From Mayamaea pseudoterrestris (Eukaryota; Bacillariophyta; Bacillariophyceae; Sellaphorales; Sellaphoraceae): a stretch of 64,000 nucleotides of DNA. Numbering within the stretch: the stretch's first letter is position 1; each line of letters opens with the position of its first letter. The stretch lies in contig BROI01000005.1 of the NCBI GenBank assembly GCA_027923505.1, positions 496,001 through 560,000 of the forward strand, written 5' to 3'. Positions 54,370 through 64,000 of this stretch are shown here, piece after piece. Under the pieces are notes generated by a model. The model was not told the DNA's origin and ran no database searches. It worked only from the letters and a program-made list of their open reading frames with translations. The position numbers and the translations under genes were made by a program.

Positions 54370-55282
54370 CACATTCGCGGAGCGGGGAGGTGGTAGGATC
54401 AACGCTTTTAGGGAGCAGTGGCATTCGCGCGCTTCGCGCGCGCAAACACTGCCAAACCGCGGACAAAAGTAAAATTAATACTGGCCTCATACCATTTTGC
54501 ATATTTGTAGCCAGAATCTTGATGGGTATATGCCAACAATCTTGTCTTTATGGAACAAAAGGAAAGACTATAGATTGTTTAGAGATTGAACAGTAATCAA
54601 TGGCTTTTTTGAGAGCCTACTCCTAACTGTAAAATAACTGTACAATAAAGCAATGTTACTTGGGATAGCTAACAGGGTCATTGCGAGGGGTGGCGGGGAG
54701 GTGGTAGGATCAATGGTTTTGCAAAGCCTACAACAACTTTTGCGCGCTCCGCGCGCACAAAAAATACTGATAAACTGTGAAAAGCAAAGAAATTGTTGAG
54801 ATAGCTAACACGGTCATTGGTGAGGGTCATTTGCATGCGTAAAGCGAAACGTCATGCAGGCGCAGTGGCAGCACACCAATTAATGTCGTGAAGCATGTTC
54901 GGATAGATCCTACCACAAACACATTCGCGGGGCGGGGAGGTGGTAGGATCAATGGTCTCACAAAGCCTGCAATGCCTTTTGCGCGCTACGCGCGCACAAA
55001 CACTGCCAAACAGTAGACTCAGTGGACTTCAAAGCAAACATTGGTAGGTTTGATGCCAACAACGCTTGTCTATATGGAACCAAAGGAGAGGCAAGAGATT
55101 GCAGAAATTGAGTGGTAAGCAAGGCTTAAGAGCAAACTTTAAAGTAAAGCAATGTGTTTTGGGATAGCTAGCACGGTCATTGTGAGGGGTCATTGCATGC
55201 GACCAAAACCTGACGTCACTCGCGTCGCAGTGGCAGCAACCTATTAATGTCGTGAAGCATGTTCGGATAAATCCTACCACAA
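54370..55282. repeat. Three diverged repeats with GC hairpins and inverted ends
   Basis: The core GCGGGGAGGTGGTAGGATCAA occurs at about 54383, 54693 and 54933, each followed at 40-60 bp by a hairpin GCGCGC-NNC-GCGCGC (54427-54441, 54742-54756, 54981-54995; loops TTC, TCC, TAC). Units also share GGGATAGCTAACAGGGTCATTG-like sequence. Two units end in GATCCTACCAC or a one-base variant (54906-54916, about 55270-55280), the reverse complement of the core's GTGGTAGGATC, so they have 11-bp inverted ends like a non-autonomous DNA transposon (MITE). No protein is encoded. Confidence 0.6.
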
Positions 55283-55290
55283 TAACTGGG

Positions 55291-56250
55291 TGTTACAGAG
55301 AGTGACAAGCTTGGTGCTGCACTGGGCTTGGAGCTTGGATCACTCGGTGGACACTTCTTGGTGAGTGACAAGCTGGGAGCCTCGGCCGTCTCTCAACTTC
55401 AGGCTCCTGACACAATATAATTGAGTTGAGTTGACCTGCGTCTCATGACAAGACAGTTAGCTACCTGTGTTTTGTATGCATTTAATCCTGTGCAGGGTTG
55501 CGTCACACTTGTGACCAAATCCTCACATACATGAAGGAAATTGCTGACGATTGAGGCGTGAACCTCGACAGTGAACCCAGTGAGAACGGAGAAGAAGAGC
55601 ACAAGTAGAGTAGCAAGTAACATGCACTATTCTAGCAATTGAGTTTGTTTGTTTGCTTTATGCTGGACGAAGAGGTTGATCGCTCCTAGTCCATTGTAGT
55701 TGCGAAAGCAAGTTCGAGCGACAGTCATTCGACAAACTATCATTCGACTGGTTCGGTTCCTCAAGACGACAGTGCCCCGTTTGCGTGGCTCCCTGGAAAC
55801 ATTGTGACGCATTCAATCATTAAACCAGTTCTTCTCTCGATTCGTCGCAACACTCGGGCTCCTATGGAGACTGACATTGGCGCCTGGTGGGACCAGTGCT
55901 ACAATTCGATGATTTTCATTTCATTCGCGTGAAACAAGCTACGCACCCAGTTTCTATGGTGTGCAGTTCGCGGACATCCCGAGGCATTCGCCATTTGTTC
56001 GCCGGCGACGAAACGAATATTCCCTACCCGACATTCGAAAACCAAGTGGTTGATCCTCCTGTCAGTGTCCTGGCGACGTTAGCCATGGAAAATCATGCCA
56101 TGTGCACCCAACCTCAAGGCTTCATTCTCCCGACTGGCCACTGTTTCCCTCTGCACTAGCATCTTCGGAACAGAAATCCAAGAGGCATTTTACTATTGGA
56201 GAGTAACTACCACAACACAGATGTTGAGATCGACCAAGGAGCAACTTTTG
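55291..56250 (+). mobile_element. Copia-like element 3, left part (LTR 55291-55622), fragmentary
   Basis: A 332-bp sequence starting TGTTAC and ending GTAACA has the form of a Copia LTR. About 630 bp of internal sequence follow, much shorter than a full gag and protease region, then element 2 begins. The right part is at 62834-64000. Looks broken; age probably greater than elements 1 and 2. Confidence 0.5.
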
Positions 56251-56560
56251 CAGGATGCGAACGAAAACAGCGAAAATCGGGCAAGTCACACCGAATGTCC
56301 GATAGGGTGACACAGCGGCACTCGCGGCTCACCACAGCCTCACGATCGCGTGATGCGTGGCAGCGACGGCTTCGAAACGATTCAACGAGTATATTGCTGA
56401 AACTAGTGCGATATAGAGTAGAAACAAGCAGACTTACTAAGCTTGAAGAGTTAAGAAAGCGATTTATTCGTCTCTCGTATTGTAGCAACTGCAAGCTTGG
56501 ATTGGCCATCCAAGGACAGCTACAAGCGAAAGGTGCAACGATTTGATTTACAAGTTACAA
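56251..56560 (+). repeat. Copia-2 5' LTR
   Basis: 310 bp, one difference from 62524-62833; exact ends uncertain by a few bases. Confidence 0.9.
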
Positions 56561-56707
56561 GATTAACAGTCTTGAGACTCATTGCCTCGGCATAGAGACT
56601 TTATCGACGAAGAGTACTATTGATTTACGAAGTAACGTGGACGCACGTTGGTTCTTGGCCCGGAAAGTTCCGCAGGTGATAGCAAGAACATTGTCACGAC
56701 GACAACG

Positions 56708-59700
56708 ATGGCGGAAACTCGCGCGCAGAAAGACGCGGCGTTTGCGCATGTTTACGAAGAGAACGTAGGCGTTTTCCAGGATCCTCAGTTCAAGGAGTTA
56801 TTCGACGAACTCGGAGTAGAATCGCTTACGCAATTGATCGAGATGGAGTACGACGATTTCGCGACGAAGTGGAACGTCACGACGACGACAACGACGACAA
56901 CTGACGATGGCGACAATGTCACGCAGGAAACGAGCGAACACTCGCTAACGAAGATGAAACAACGCACGATCACGAACGCGATCGAATGGTATTTGGCGCA
57001 AGAGTCGCCGGACATCAAGACATGGTCGCAACTGACCACCGAAACGCTGGCGACGTTCGTCACAGCACGCGCGAGGGAACGAGTCCAAGCGCGCAACATT
57101 GCGAGCGTGGGCAGCGGAAGCGGAGCGAAACCTCCAGCGAAGGAAAGCGAAACGGAATCCAAGAAGGACGAATCCAAGGACTCCACGCTAACGAACGAAG
57201 GCGACGAGTCGAAGCCCGACTCGGCCGACAAGGTGCCACCGACGAGCGTGGACGTGGACACGAAGCAGTCACCGACATCCGTACTGGACCTCGGTGACGA
57301 CGAAGACGACGAGAAGTATTCAGACCAATTTACGAAGTCTATCAAGTTCTCGGCGAAGGATTGTAAAGAAATGAAGCTGGATTCCTCGTGGAAACAGTGG
57401 ATTTCCGAGTTGAAAGTCATCGCTACATTGCACGACTTCCACGAAGTCTTTGACGACGATTATGACCCAAAGGAAAAGGGACCGAAGGAACAGAAGGCGT
57501 ATGCAAAGAAGAATGTGTTTGTATACAGAATCTTTCTCACGCACTGTCGAACTCCGTCTGCATCACTCGCAGTACAGCAGTTCAAGAAGACGATGGACGG
57601 ACGCGAAGTCTACCAACGATTGCGAACGCGATACGAAGAAGGCGCTACTGCTCACATCGAGAAGGAACGCGCGCGAACGGAACTGCAGGGAATGCGGCTG
57701 ACCGAGAAGTGGTCAAGGCCGACGATCGAATTTCTCGCACTGTTCTACAAGAAAGTCATCTGGCTGCTCGAAATGGACGCAGAAGCTCTGACAGGTTTAC
57801 AACGATACGACATGCTACGCGACGCTTTCTCTGAGCACACTGGATTCAGCGCCTCGCTAGCAGGTTTTGACGGAATGATTGCCATCAAGAAACACATGGG
57901 GCAACACGACTCGGAAGACAATTTCGCGCAGTTGTACGCGCACTTAGAAGAGTGCTGCATCAAGTATGACAAGAAACATCCATCGACGACGAAGACTAAG
58001 CGCACAATCAATCAAGCGCAGTCTAGTGGAACGAAAGGAGGCGGCGGCGGCAATGGCGGCGCGACTCCAAGCGGCTTATCGGCGGAACGATTTGCAGCGA
58101 TCATGAAGAAACCTCACGCGAGCGTGAAGGATGAAGTCTGGTTGGAGATGAAGTTCGATCAGCGAAAGCAGTTGAAGGACAAGCGTGCGACGGCGCCCAA
58201 GACACCCGAAAACGGATGGCGACCGCGCAACCAACGAGGCACGGCTACGACGCAGACGCAAGTCAACGCGGCGCATCAAGAGCGTCACGCGACGGAATCT
58301 GTAGCGAACGATCACGCAAGCGTACCTGGCACGATTAATATTCAGCCAGGCAATAGTGGAATGTCAGTCCAAACGGCTGCGCGATCGGTTCTGCAAGCGA
58401 ACAATGCGAGTACTACAACTCAGCAAGTGACAGGATCGTTGACGACTGATAACACCGGACGAGGTACATTCAGCTTCAACATGCATCGTCGTATGCGCGT
58501 CAATCGCGCACACTACGAGCGGATCAACGAAGGCGCGCTCATCGATAGCGGCGCGAACGGAGGCTTATGCGGAGGAGACATGCTTGTCATTTCGGAAACG
58601 AACGGCGAGGTGGATGTGACTGGTATTGACGATCATATTGTCCCAGCTCTCAAGATTGGCACTGCAGCTGGACTGGCTAAGACCCTTAGTGGCGAAACCA
58701 TTCTGCTTTTGTGTCACCAGTATGCTTTAAAGCGAGACGGACCGACGATTCATTGCCCGAATCAATTGCGCGCAATGGGACATCGAGTCGACGATATTCC
58801 GACCATGTTTGGCGGAACGCAACGAATTACGACAAACATTACAGGAGGCTACATTTTGCCATTGGTGATTCGCGACGGCCTGGTGTACTTGGACGTGACG
58901 AAACCCACGTTCGATGATTTGGATAAGTATCCGACTGTCATCATGACGTCGGACGTGCCGTGGGACCCGACTGTTTACGATGTCGAGCACGCGCACGACG
59001 ATTTCGACGAACGCGATCACGATTATGGATCTTTTGACGAACGATTCGACGATGACGGTATCACGCACCGCAATCGTCACACGCCGACACGCACTGGCGA
59101 CGAACTTGACGTACTGATCAATCGGTGCGTGCGACACGCTCAGTTTTCACGCGTTAATTTGCGGAAGCTCCGAAGCAAGGAACCGGACTATAATGCTCTT
59201 CGGCCGTACCTCGGATGGGTACCGACTGAGCGAGTTCAACAGACTTTACGTCACACGGAAGCATGGTATCATCTCAGCGAACATCCGCGATTACCATTTC
59301 GACACCTCACGAAATCGAGATTTCCGGCCGCGAACGTTCAGCGGTTGCGCGAACTATTCGCCACGGACACGATACACTCTGACACGCCAGCTTTGGATGA
59401 TGGAATTCTAGGGCATGGGGGAGCTACTAAGATGCAGCTCTTTGTTGGACGAGAAAGTTTTTACACGCGCGGCTACCCGATGAAGTCGGAGAGCGAAATG
59501 TCAAACGCGTTAGAGGATTTTATCCGCGAAGTGGGCGCTCCTAACGGACTGCTCAGCGACAATGCCAAGTCGGAGACTGGCAAGGCTGTGAGGGATCTCT
59601 GTCGGATGTACAATATTCCTCAAGTGACCACCGAACCGGGTCACCCAGAACAAAATCCATGCGAACGCCACACGTCGCACATTAAGCCAATGATGGAGAA

Positions 59701-62503
59701 CCTCCAACGAGATTCGGGTTCGCCAGGTCATTGCTGGGTTTTGCTGATTAAATTCGTAATCATGATTCTGAACGTCCTCGCGACGAAATCGCTGGGATGG
59801 CGCACTCCAACGGAAGTTGCGTTCGGAAATTTGCCGGATATTTCGCCTTTGTTACATTTCAAGTGGTGGGAACCGGTCACGTTTGAGGCGCAGGGGAGTT
59901 TTCCCTCGGCGGTACGATCTGGCAACGGCCGATTCGTGGGCATCGCAGAGAATAGCGGTCCGCACATGACTTTTCTCGTTCTGACGGACGACACGCTTCA
60001 GGCGATTCCGCGCTCCAACGTGGTCTCGCGCAGCTACTTGTTACCACGAGAGTTGCCTTCCTTCCCTGAGTCTGGAGGGGAGATTTCTGAAGAAGCTACA
60101 CGCGCAAGCGAACGAAATTTTGAAACTCCAGATCTCGCGACAGGACGCTACCATAGCACGAATGCGACAGAAAGTAGTCACGACAACTACGAAGGAAACG
60201 ACGACGAAACGATTCCGATGGCGAACCACGCCAACGTACCAGCGAAGTTCTTCAGAAGGGCTGAGCAAGAATCAGGGAATAAATGCCCTCTGTTCTCTCC
60301 AAGCGAACTCATCGGACGCACGTTCGTAAGGGAACACGAAAACGGTCAGAAAATGCGAGCGACTGTATGCGAATATATCGAAGTACGCGATAACGAGCTA
60401 CTCGAAACGACGAAAGGTTTCCTGATCCAGATGGGAGAGGAGCCAGCGAAAGACTTAATAAGTTACAACGAACTGTCGGATTTAATCGAACGACAGATGG
60501 ACGAAGATATACGAAACGATCCGGCGACTCAGTGGGTATTCACGAAGGTAATCGGACACGAGCTTAATTTGAAACCGAACGATCCGACATACAAAGGAAG
60601 TTCAAGTAACGTTCTCGTCGAATGGACTGACGGAACGACGACGTGGGAGCCTCTCGCGATCATGAAGAAGGACGATCCGATAACGATCGCAGAGTATGGA
60701 CTCAAGCACGGCTTACTCGACAAGCCAGGATGGAAGCAGCTGGAACATTACACTCGGAAGCGAAAGAAGTTTCGACAGATGGTGACAGCAGCGAAACGAA
60801 AATCGAAAGCAAACGGCGTACGCTACAAATTCGGCGTAAGGTTGCCGCGCAATTATAAAGATGCGAAAGCTCTCGACGAGATCAACGGCAACACGCTGTG
60901 GACGGATGCGATTCGAACGGAATTAAATCAGATAAATGATTACGACACGTTCGCAGATCAAGGAGTCGGTAAGGTTATGCCGGCGCCGTGGAAACGAATA
61001 AACGTGCACATGATATTCGATGTCAAGCACGATTTGCGACGGAAAGCACGACTCGTCGCAGGAGGACATATGACAGAGCCGCCGAAGGATTCAGTTTACT
61101 CGGGCGTTGTGTCATTGCGAAGTCTACGAATGGTAGCGATGTTAGCGGAACTCAACGGTCTGGAACTGTGGGCAGCTGACGTCGGCAACGCATACTTGGA
61201 AGCGAAAACGAAAGAGAAGGTTTATATCGTGGCAGGTCCGGAGTTCGGGGAGCTCGAGGGTCACACGCTCACGATCGTGAAGGCACTATACGGTCTTCGC
61301 ACGTCAGGCGCACGCTGGCACGAACACTTTGCAGACACGCTCCGCGACATTGGTTTCACGCCGTGTATCGCAGAACCCGACGTGTGGATGCGCGATAAGG
61401 GCACGCACTACGAATACGTTTGTGTGTATGTCGACGATTTAGCGATAGCGATGAAGAATCCGAAAGAACTAACGGATCTTTTAATTGAGAACTACAACTA
61501 CAAGTTGAAGGGCGTCGGTCCATTGGCATATCATTTGGGCGCAGACGTTTGGCGGGACGACGACGGCGTACTCTGCTTCGGAGCGAAGAAGTACGTCACA
61601 AGACTACTAGCGAACTACAAAGAAATGTTCGGCGAGGAACCGCGACCGCAGACAAGTCCACTACGCGACGGCGATCATCCGGAACTCGACGAAACGAAAG
61701 AACTTGACGACGACGGAATTGCGAAGTATCAATCGATCATTGGTGCGTTGCAATGGGCAGTAAGTTTATGTCGATTCGACATTCACTGTGCTGTCATGAC
61801 TATGGGGAGATTCCGAGCTGCGCCACGAGCGGGGCACTTGGAACGGTTGAAGCATATTTGCGGATACTTACGACGATACCCGGATGGAGCGATTCGATTC
61901 AACGTTTCGATTCCAACGGACGAGCGATACGCGACAGTTGACAAGATGGATTGGGATTACAGTGTGTACGGCAAGATCTGCGAAGAGCTTCCGTGGAACA
62001 TGCCCACGCCGCGCGGCAAGGCGGTGCGAATGTCAACGTTCGAAGATGCGAACCTGTACCACGATTACACGACGGGACGGGCAGCGATGGGCATGCTACA
62101 CATGTTGAATGGAACAGTCGTTGATTGGTTTTCGAAACGCCAAGCGACGGTCGAGACGGCGACGTACGGCTCGGAGTTTGTAGCAGCGAGAGTGAGCACG
62201 GAGCAGATCATGGATCTTCGCTTCACGCTACGCATGTTGGGAGTTCCGCTCGACGGACCTTCATGGATGTTTGGAGACAACAAGTCGGTAACGCAAAGCA
62301 GCAACTTACCGCACTCTAGTCTGACGAAGCGACACAATGCACTGGCATTTCACCGTGTACGCGAAGCGATTGCGGCGGGAATTATTAATTTCAACCACAT
62401 CATGGGAACGACAAACCCGGCGGATGTACTTACCAAGTTTCTTCCACGGGCTACGGCAAGCAAGCACTTAAAGAACCTGCTCTTCAAGGAATCGAACTAT
62501 TAG
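56708..62503 (+). CDS. Copia-2 gag-pol polyprotein
   Basis: About 1931 residues from ATG 56708. In order: an acidic and Thr/Lys-rich N-terminus with a gag-like region (KEMKLDSSWKQWISELKVIA), protease (ALIDSGANGGLCGGD), an integrase region of the diatom/oomycete Copia type (LRPYLGWVPTERVQQTLRHT, LSDNAKSE, GHPEQNPCERH), a chromodomain-like block (NVLVEWTDGTTTWEPL, about 1300), reverse transcriptase (WAADVGNAYLEAKTKE, YVDDLAIA) and RNase H (YGSEFVAARVSTEQI, FNHIMGTTNPADVLTKF). An arginine/alanine-rich linker separates gag from protease. Confidence 0.93.
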   Translation: MAETRAQKDAAFAHVYEENVGVFQDPQFKELFDELGVESLTQLIEMEYDDFATKWNVTTTTTTTTDDGDNVTQETSEHSLTKMKQRTITNAIEWYLAQESPDIKTWSQLTTETLATFVTARARERVQARNIASVGSGSGAKPPAKESETESKKDESKDSTLTNEGDESKPDSADKVPPTSVDVDTKQSPTSVLDLGDDEDDEKYSDQFTKSIKFSAKDCKEMKLDSSWKQWISELKVIATLHDFHEVFDDDYDPKEKGPKEQKAYAKKNVFVYRIFLTHCRTPSASLAVQQFKKTMDGREVYQRLRTRYEEGATAHIEKERARTELQGMRLTEKWSRPTIEFLALFYKKVIWLLEMDAEALTGLQRYDMLRDAFSEHTGFSASLAGFDGMIAIKKHMGQHDSEDNFAQLYAHLEECCIKYDKKHPSTTKTKRTINQAQSSGTKGGGGGNGGATPSGLSAERFAAIMKKPHASVKDEVWLEMKFDQRKQLKDKRATAPKTPENGWRPRNQRGTATTQTQVNAAHQERHATESVANDHASVPGTINIQPGNSGMSVQTAARSVLQANNASTTTQQVTGSLTTDNTGRGTFSFNMHRRMRVNRAHYERINEGALIDSGANGGLCGGDMLVISETNGEVDVTGIDDHIVPALKIGTAAGLAKTLSGETILLLCHQYALKRDGPTIHCPNQLRAMGHRVDDIPTMFGGTQRITTNITGGYILPLVIRDGLVYLDVTKPTFDDLDKYPTVIMTSDVPWDPTVYDVEHAHDDFDERDHDYGSFDERFDDDGITHRNRHTPTRTGDELDVLINRCVRHAQFSRVNLRKLRSKEPDYNALRPYLGWVPTERVQQTLRHTEAWYHLSEHPRLPFRHLTKSRFPAANVQRLRELFATDTIHSDTPALDDGILGHGGATKMQLFVGRESFYTRGYPMKSESEMSNALEDFIREVGAPNGLLSDNAKSETGKAVRDLCRMYNIPQVTTEPGHPEQNPCERHTSHIKPMMENLQRDSGSPGHCWVLLIKFVIMILNVLATKSLGWRTPTEVAFGNLPDISPLLHFKWWEPVTFEAQGSFPSAVRSGNGRFVGIAENSGPHMTFLVLTDDTLQAIPRSNVVSRSYLLPRELPSFPESGGEISEEATRASERNFETPDLATGRYHSTNATESSHDNYEGNDDETIPMANHANVPAKFFRRAEQESGNKCPLFSPSELIGRTFVREHENGQKMRATVCEYIEVRDNELLETTKGFLIQMGEEPAKDLISYNELSDLIERQMDEDIRNDPATQWVFTKVIGHELNLKPNDPTYKGSSSNVLVEWTDGTTTWEPLAIMKKDDPITIAEYGLKHGLLDKPGWKQLEHYTRKRKKFRQMVTAAKRKSKANGVRYKFGVRLPRNYKDAKALDEINGNTLWTDAIRTELNQINDYDTFADQGVGKVMPAPWKRINVHMIFDVKHDLRRKARLVAGGHMTEPPKDSVYSGVVSLRSLRMVAMLAELNGLELWAADVGNAYLEAKTKEKVYIVAGPEFGELEGHTLTIVKALYGLRTSGARWHEHFADTLRDIGFTPCIAEPDVWMRDKGTHYEYVCVYVDDLAIAMKNPKELTDLLIENYNYKLKGVGPLAYHLGADVWRDDDGVLCFGAKKYVTRLLANYKEMFGEEPRPQTSPLRDGDHPELDETKELDDDGIAKYQSIIGALQWAVSLCRFDIHCAVMTMGRFRAAPRAGHLERLKHICGYLRRYPDGAIRFNVSIPTDERYATVDKMDWDYSVYGKICEELPWNMPTPRGKAVRMSTFEDANLYHDYTTGRAAMGMLHMLNGTVVDWFSKRQATVETATYGSEFVAARVSTEQIMDLRFTLRMLGVPLDGPSWMFGDNKSVTQSSNLPHSSLTKRHNALAFHRVREAIAAGIINFNHIMGTTNPADVLTKFLPRATASKHLKNLLFKESNY

Positions 62504-62523
62504 GTATGACTTGAGGGGAGTTA

Positions 62524-62833
62524 CAGGATGCGAACGAAAACAGCGAAAATCGGGCAAGTCACACCGAATGTCCGATAGGGTGACACAGCGGCACTCACGG
62601 CTCACCACAGCCTCACGATCGCGTGATGCGTGGCAGCGACGGCTTCGAAACGATTCAACGAGTATATTGCTGAAACTAGTGCGATATAGAGTAGAAACAA
62701 GCAGACTTACTAAGCTTGAAGAGTTAAGAAAGCGATTTATTCGTCTCTCGTATTGTAGCAACTGCAAGCTTGGATTGGCCATCCAAGGACAGCTACAAGC
62801 GAAAGGTGCAACGATTTGATTTACAAGTTACAA
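62524..62833 (+). repeat. Copia-2 3' LTR
   Basis: 310 bp; preceded by a purine run (GAGGGGAG) that may be the polypurine tract. Confidence 0.9.
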
Positions 62834-64000
62834 CAGCCTTGACAGCGGAGTTTGCCAATGCACCACACTGGCTTACTGATCAAGATGTGTTGGAAGAGGA
62901 TCTACTGGCTCAAGAGACCTTTACACATGAGGATATGATAAGGATCCAGTCTGCAGTTCGAACCAGGAAAAGAGAAGGAGTTGTGACAGCCGAGAAACTC
63001 CAGCAGAGGTGGAACATTGGCCTGGAGACGGCACGGAATACTCTCAAGGTTGTCACGCAGAAGGGCGTTCGTCGCTTCGCTGGCGATAGACCTTTGAAGA
63101 GGATGTGGTCGCGCGCGGAAGCGCTGCGCTTCCGGCAGTTAAACTGCGAGATGTTCACCGATACAATGCAGGGTCCTTGCAAATCAAGGAAAGGCTACAA
63201 GTACCTTCAAGTCTACACGACAGAAGCAAGGCTTCACAACAGTATCCCCCATGAAAAAGAAGAGCGAAGCCCCGGAGACACTGGACTTATTACACAGGGA
63301 ATTTGGTGTACCAAGTGTTCTGGTGCCGGACAACGCTCCAGAGCTTGTTGCAGGCGACTTTTTAAAGAAGGCTCGCGCTGCAGGCTCACATATCCACTCG
63401 ATTGAACCCTACACACCCAACCATCAGCGTGCAGAATCCACCAACAATGTGCTAAAGCAAATGTACAGGCGGGCTATGCGCAAGTCAAACTCGCCGGCGG
63501 TATTTTGGGCTGATTGCTTTGTGCTGCAAGCTGCTATTTACAGTCGCATTGCGCATGACAGAGTAGTACTCGATGGAGACACTCCGTATAAGCATTTAAT
63601 GGGAGACTCGGCTGATATTTCGCATCTGGCAGAATTCAGCTGGTATGAGTATGTGTGGTTCTGGAATCAAGATGGAGACGATAATTACGCTCTGGGGAGA
63701 TACTTGGGGCCATCTCGCGACGTTGGTCAGGCCATGACGTCGCAGATCCTCACTGAGAAAGGCACGGTTGTGCATCGCTCGTCGACATTTCCATTGACGG
63801 ACAAAGACCTTCGTAGCGAACCGCTGAAGGCCCGGATGAAAGCTTTTGATGAAGCAATCCAGGAGCGATATGGAGCTGGATATAATGATGATCCACAGCT
63901 TGTGGAAACGCCAGAATATCCTGAGTTTGAACCTCCTACCTACGAGCCCTACGAGGACGAGGAAAGGAAAGAGGAAGAGGTTCCGGATGCAGATGACATT
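62834..64000 (+). mobile_element. Copia-like element 3, right part (integrase region), runs off the window
   Basis: Encodes integrase-type sequence of another Copia lineage: LQQRWNIGLETARNTLKVV, MFTDTMQGPCKSRKGYKYLQ, PYTPNHQRAESTNNVLKQM, FNQ-like WYEYVWFWNQDGDDNYALGR, then an acidic linker. Pieces lie in more than one frame, so it looks broken. It follows directly on element 2, which probably inserted into it. Confidence 0.7.

Larger units (their letters stand above)
56251..62833 (+). mobile_element. Ty1/Copia LTR retrotransposon 2, looks whole
   Basis: 6583 bp with 310-bp direct terminal repeats (56251-56560 and 62524-62833) that differ at one base by eye, and one long gag-pol frame. Young, though slightly older than element 1. 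No clear target duplication at the boundaries I can set. A different lineage from element 1: LTRs are unrelated and the proteins differ throughout. Confidence 0.93.

Noticed and set aside
55211-55218. Second TGACGTCA palindrome
   Set aside because: It lies inside one hairpin repeat unit, is absent from the sister unit and is not near a gene start.
56251-62833. A 5-bp target duplication for Copia-2
   Set aside because: The flanks (…TTTTG before and CAGCC after, or shifted by a few bases) do not match at any LTR boundary consistent with both copies.

Overview
The window is nuclear DNA from a eukaryote with short spliceosomal introns (66-150 bp in the genes resolved here), closely packed genes on both strands and little repeat outside one half of the window. 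The best lineage clue is the glutamyl-tRNA reductase gene (20404-22126). Its first exon encodes a signal peptide followed directly by a phenylalanine at the predicted cleavage site (VTA|FASS), the bipartite plastid address of algae with a red secondary plastid. With several Copia-type LTR elements and F-box/MYND proteins this points to a stramenopile alga, most likely a diatom; the species cannot be fixed from the sequence.

Layout. 1-28.5 kb is ordinary gene-dense DNA: SNU13 and LSM6 (divergent, both U4/U6 snRNP proteins), GDP-mannose 4,6-dehydratase, a TPM-RING membrane protein, a nodulin-like MFS transporter, an unknown protein, a tail-anchored heme-oxygenase-like protein, a C2HC/RRM protein, a decayed coding stretch, a membrane-anchored nitrilase-like hydrolase, a mitochondrial-type 2Fe-2S ferredoxin, a SANT/Myb protein, PheRS alpha, plastid HemA, APC7, a PEP-mutase/isocitrate-lyase-family enzyme, an F-box/MYND protein, and an unknown 485-residue protein. 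From 29.2 to 38.1 kb lies a gene of unknown function with three copies of a previously unrecognised module; it is split by a whole, very young Copia element (31856-37002) with identical LTRs and a 5-bp target duplication. 39-42.7 kb carries a cathepsin-Z-like protease and a carnosine-N-methyltransferase-like gene. 43.4-45.5 kb holds a phosphoglucomutase gene whose frame is repeatedly lost.

From 45.65 to 54.2 kb the block 19.88-28.48 kb is repeated in direct orientation: end of PheRS alpha, HemA, APC7, PEP mutase-like, F-box/MYND, 485-residue protein. Most of it is about 99% identical, but its first kilobase is full of small differences and then identity jumps abruptly near 46.68 kb. Either a true segmental duplication or a collapsed/mis-joined haplotype would fit, and the eroded phosphoglucomutase next to it makes poor consensus quality a serious possibility. 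After the block come GC-hairpin repeats with inverted ends (54.37-55.28 kb), then a fragmentary Copia-like element (left LTR 55291-55622, integrase region 62834-64000, running off the window) into which a second whole Copia element (56251-62833) appears to have inserted.

Most genes are housekeeping and functionally independent. The recurring arrangement is divergent pairs with short shared upstream regions (SNU13/LSM6, TPM-RING/MFS, ferredoxin/SANT, PheRS/HemA, APC7/PEP mutase-like). I saw no tRNA, rRNA or CRISPR sequences.
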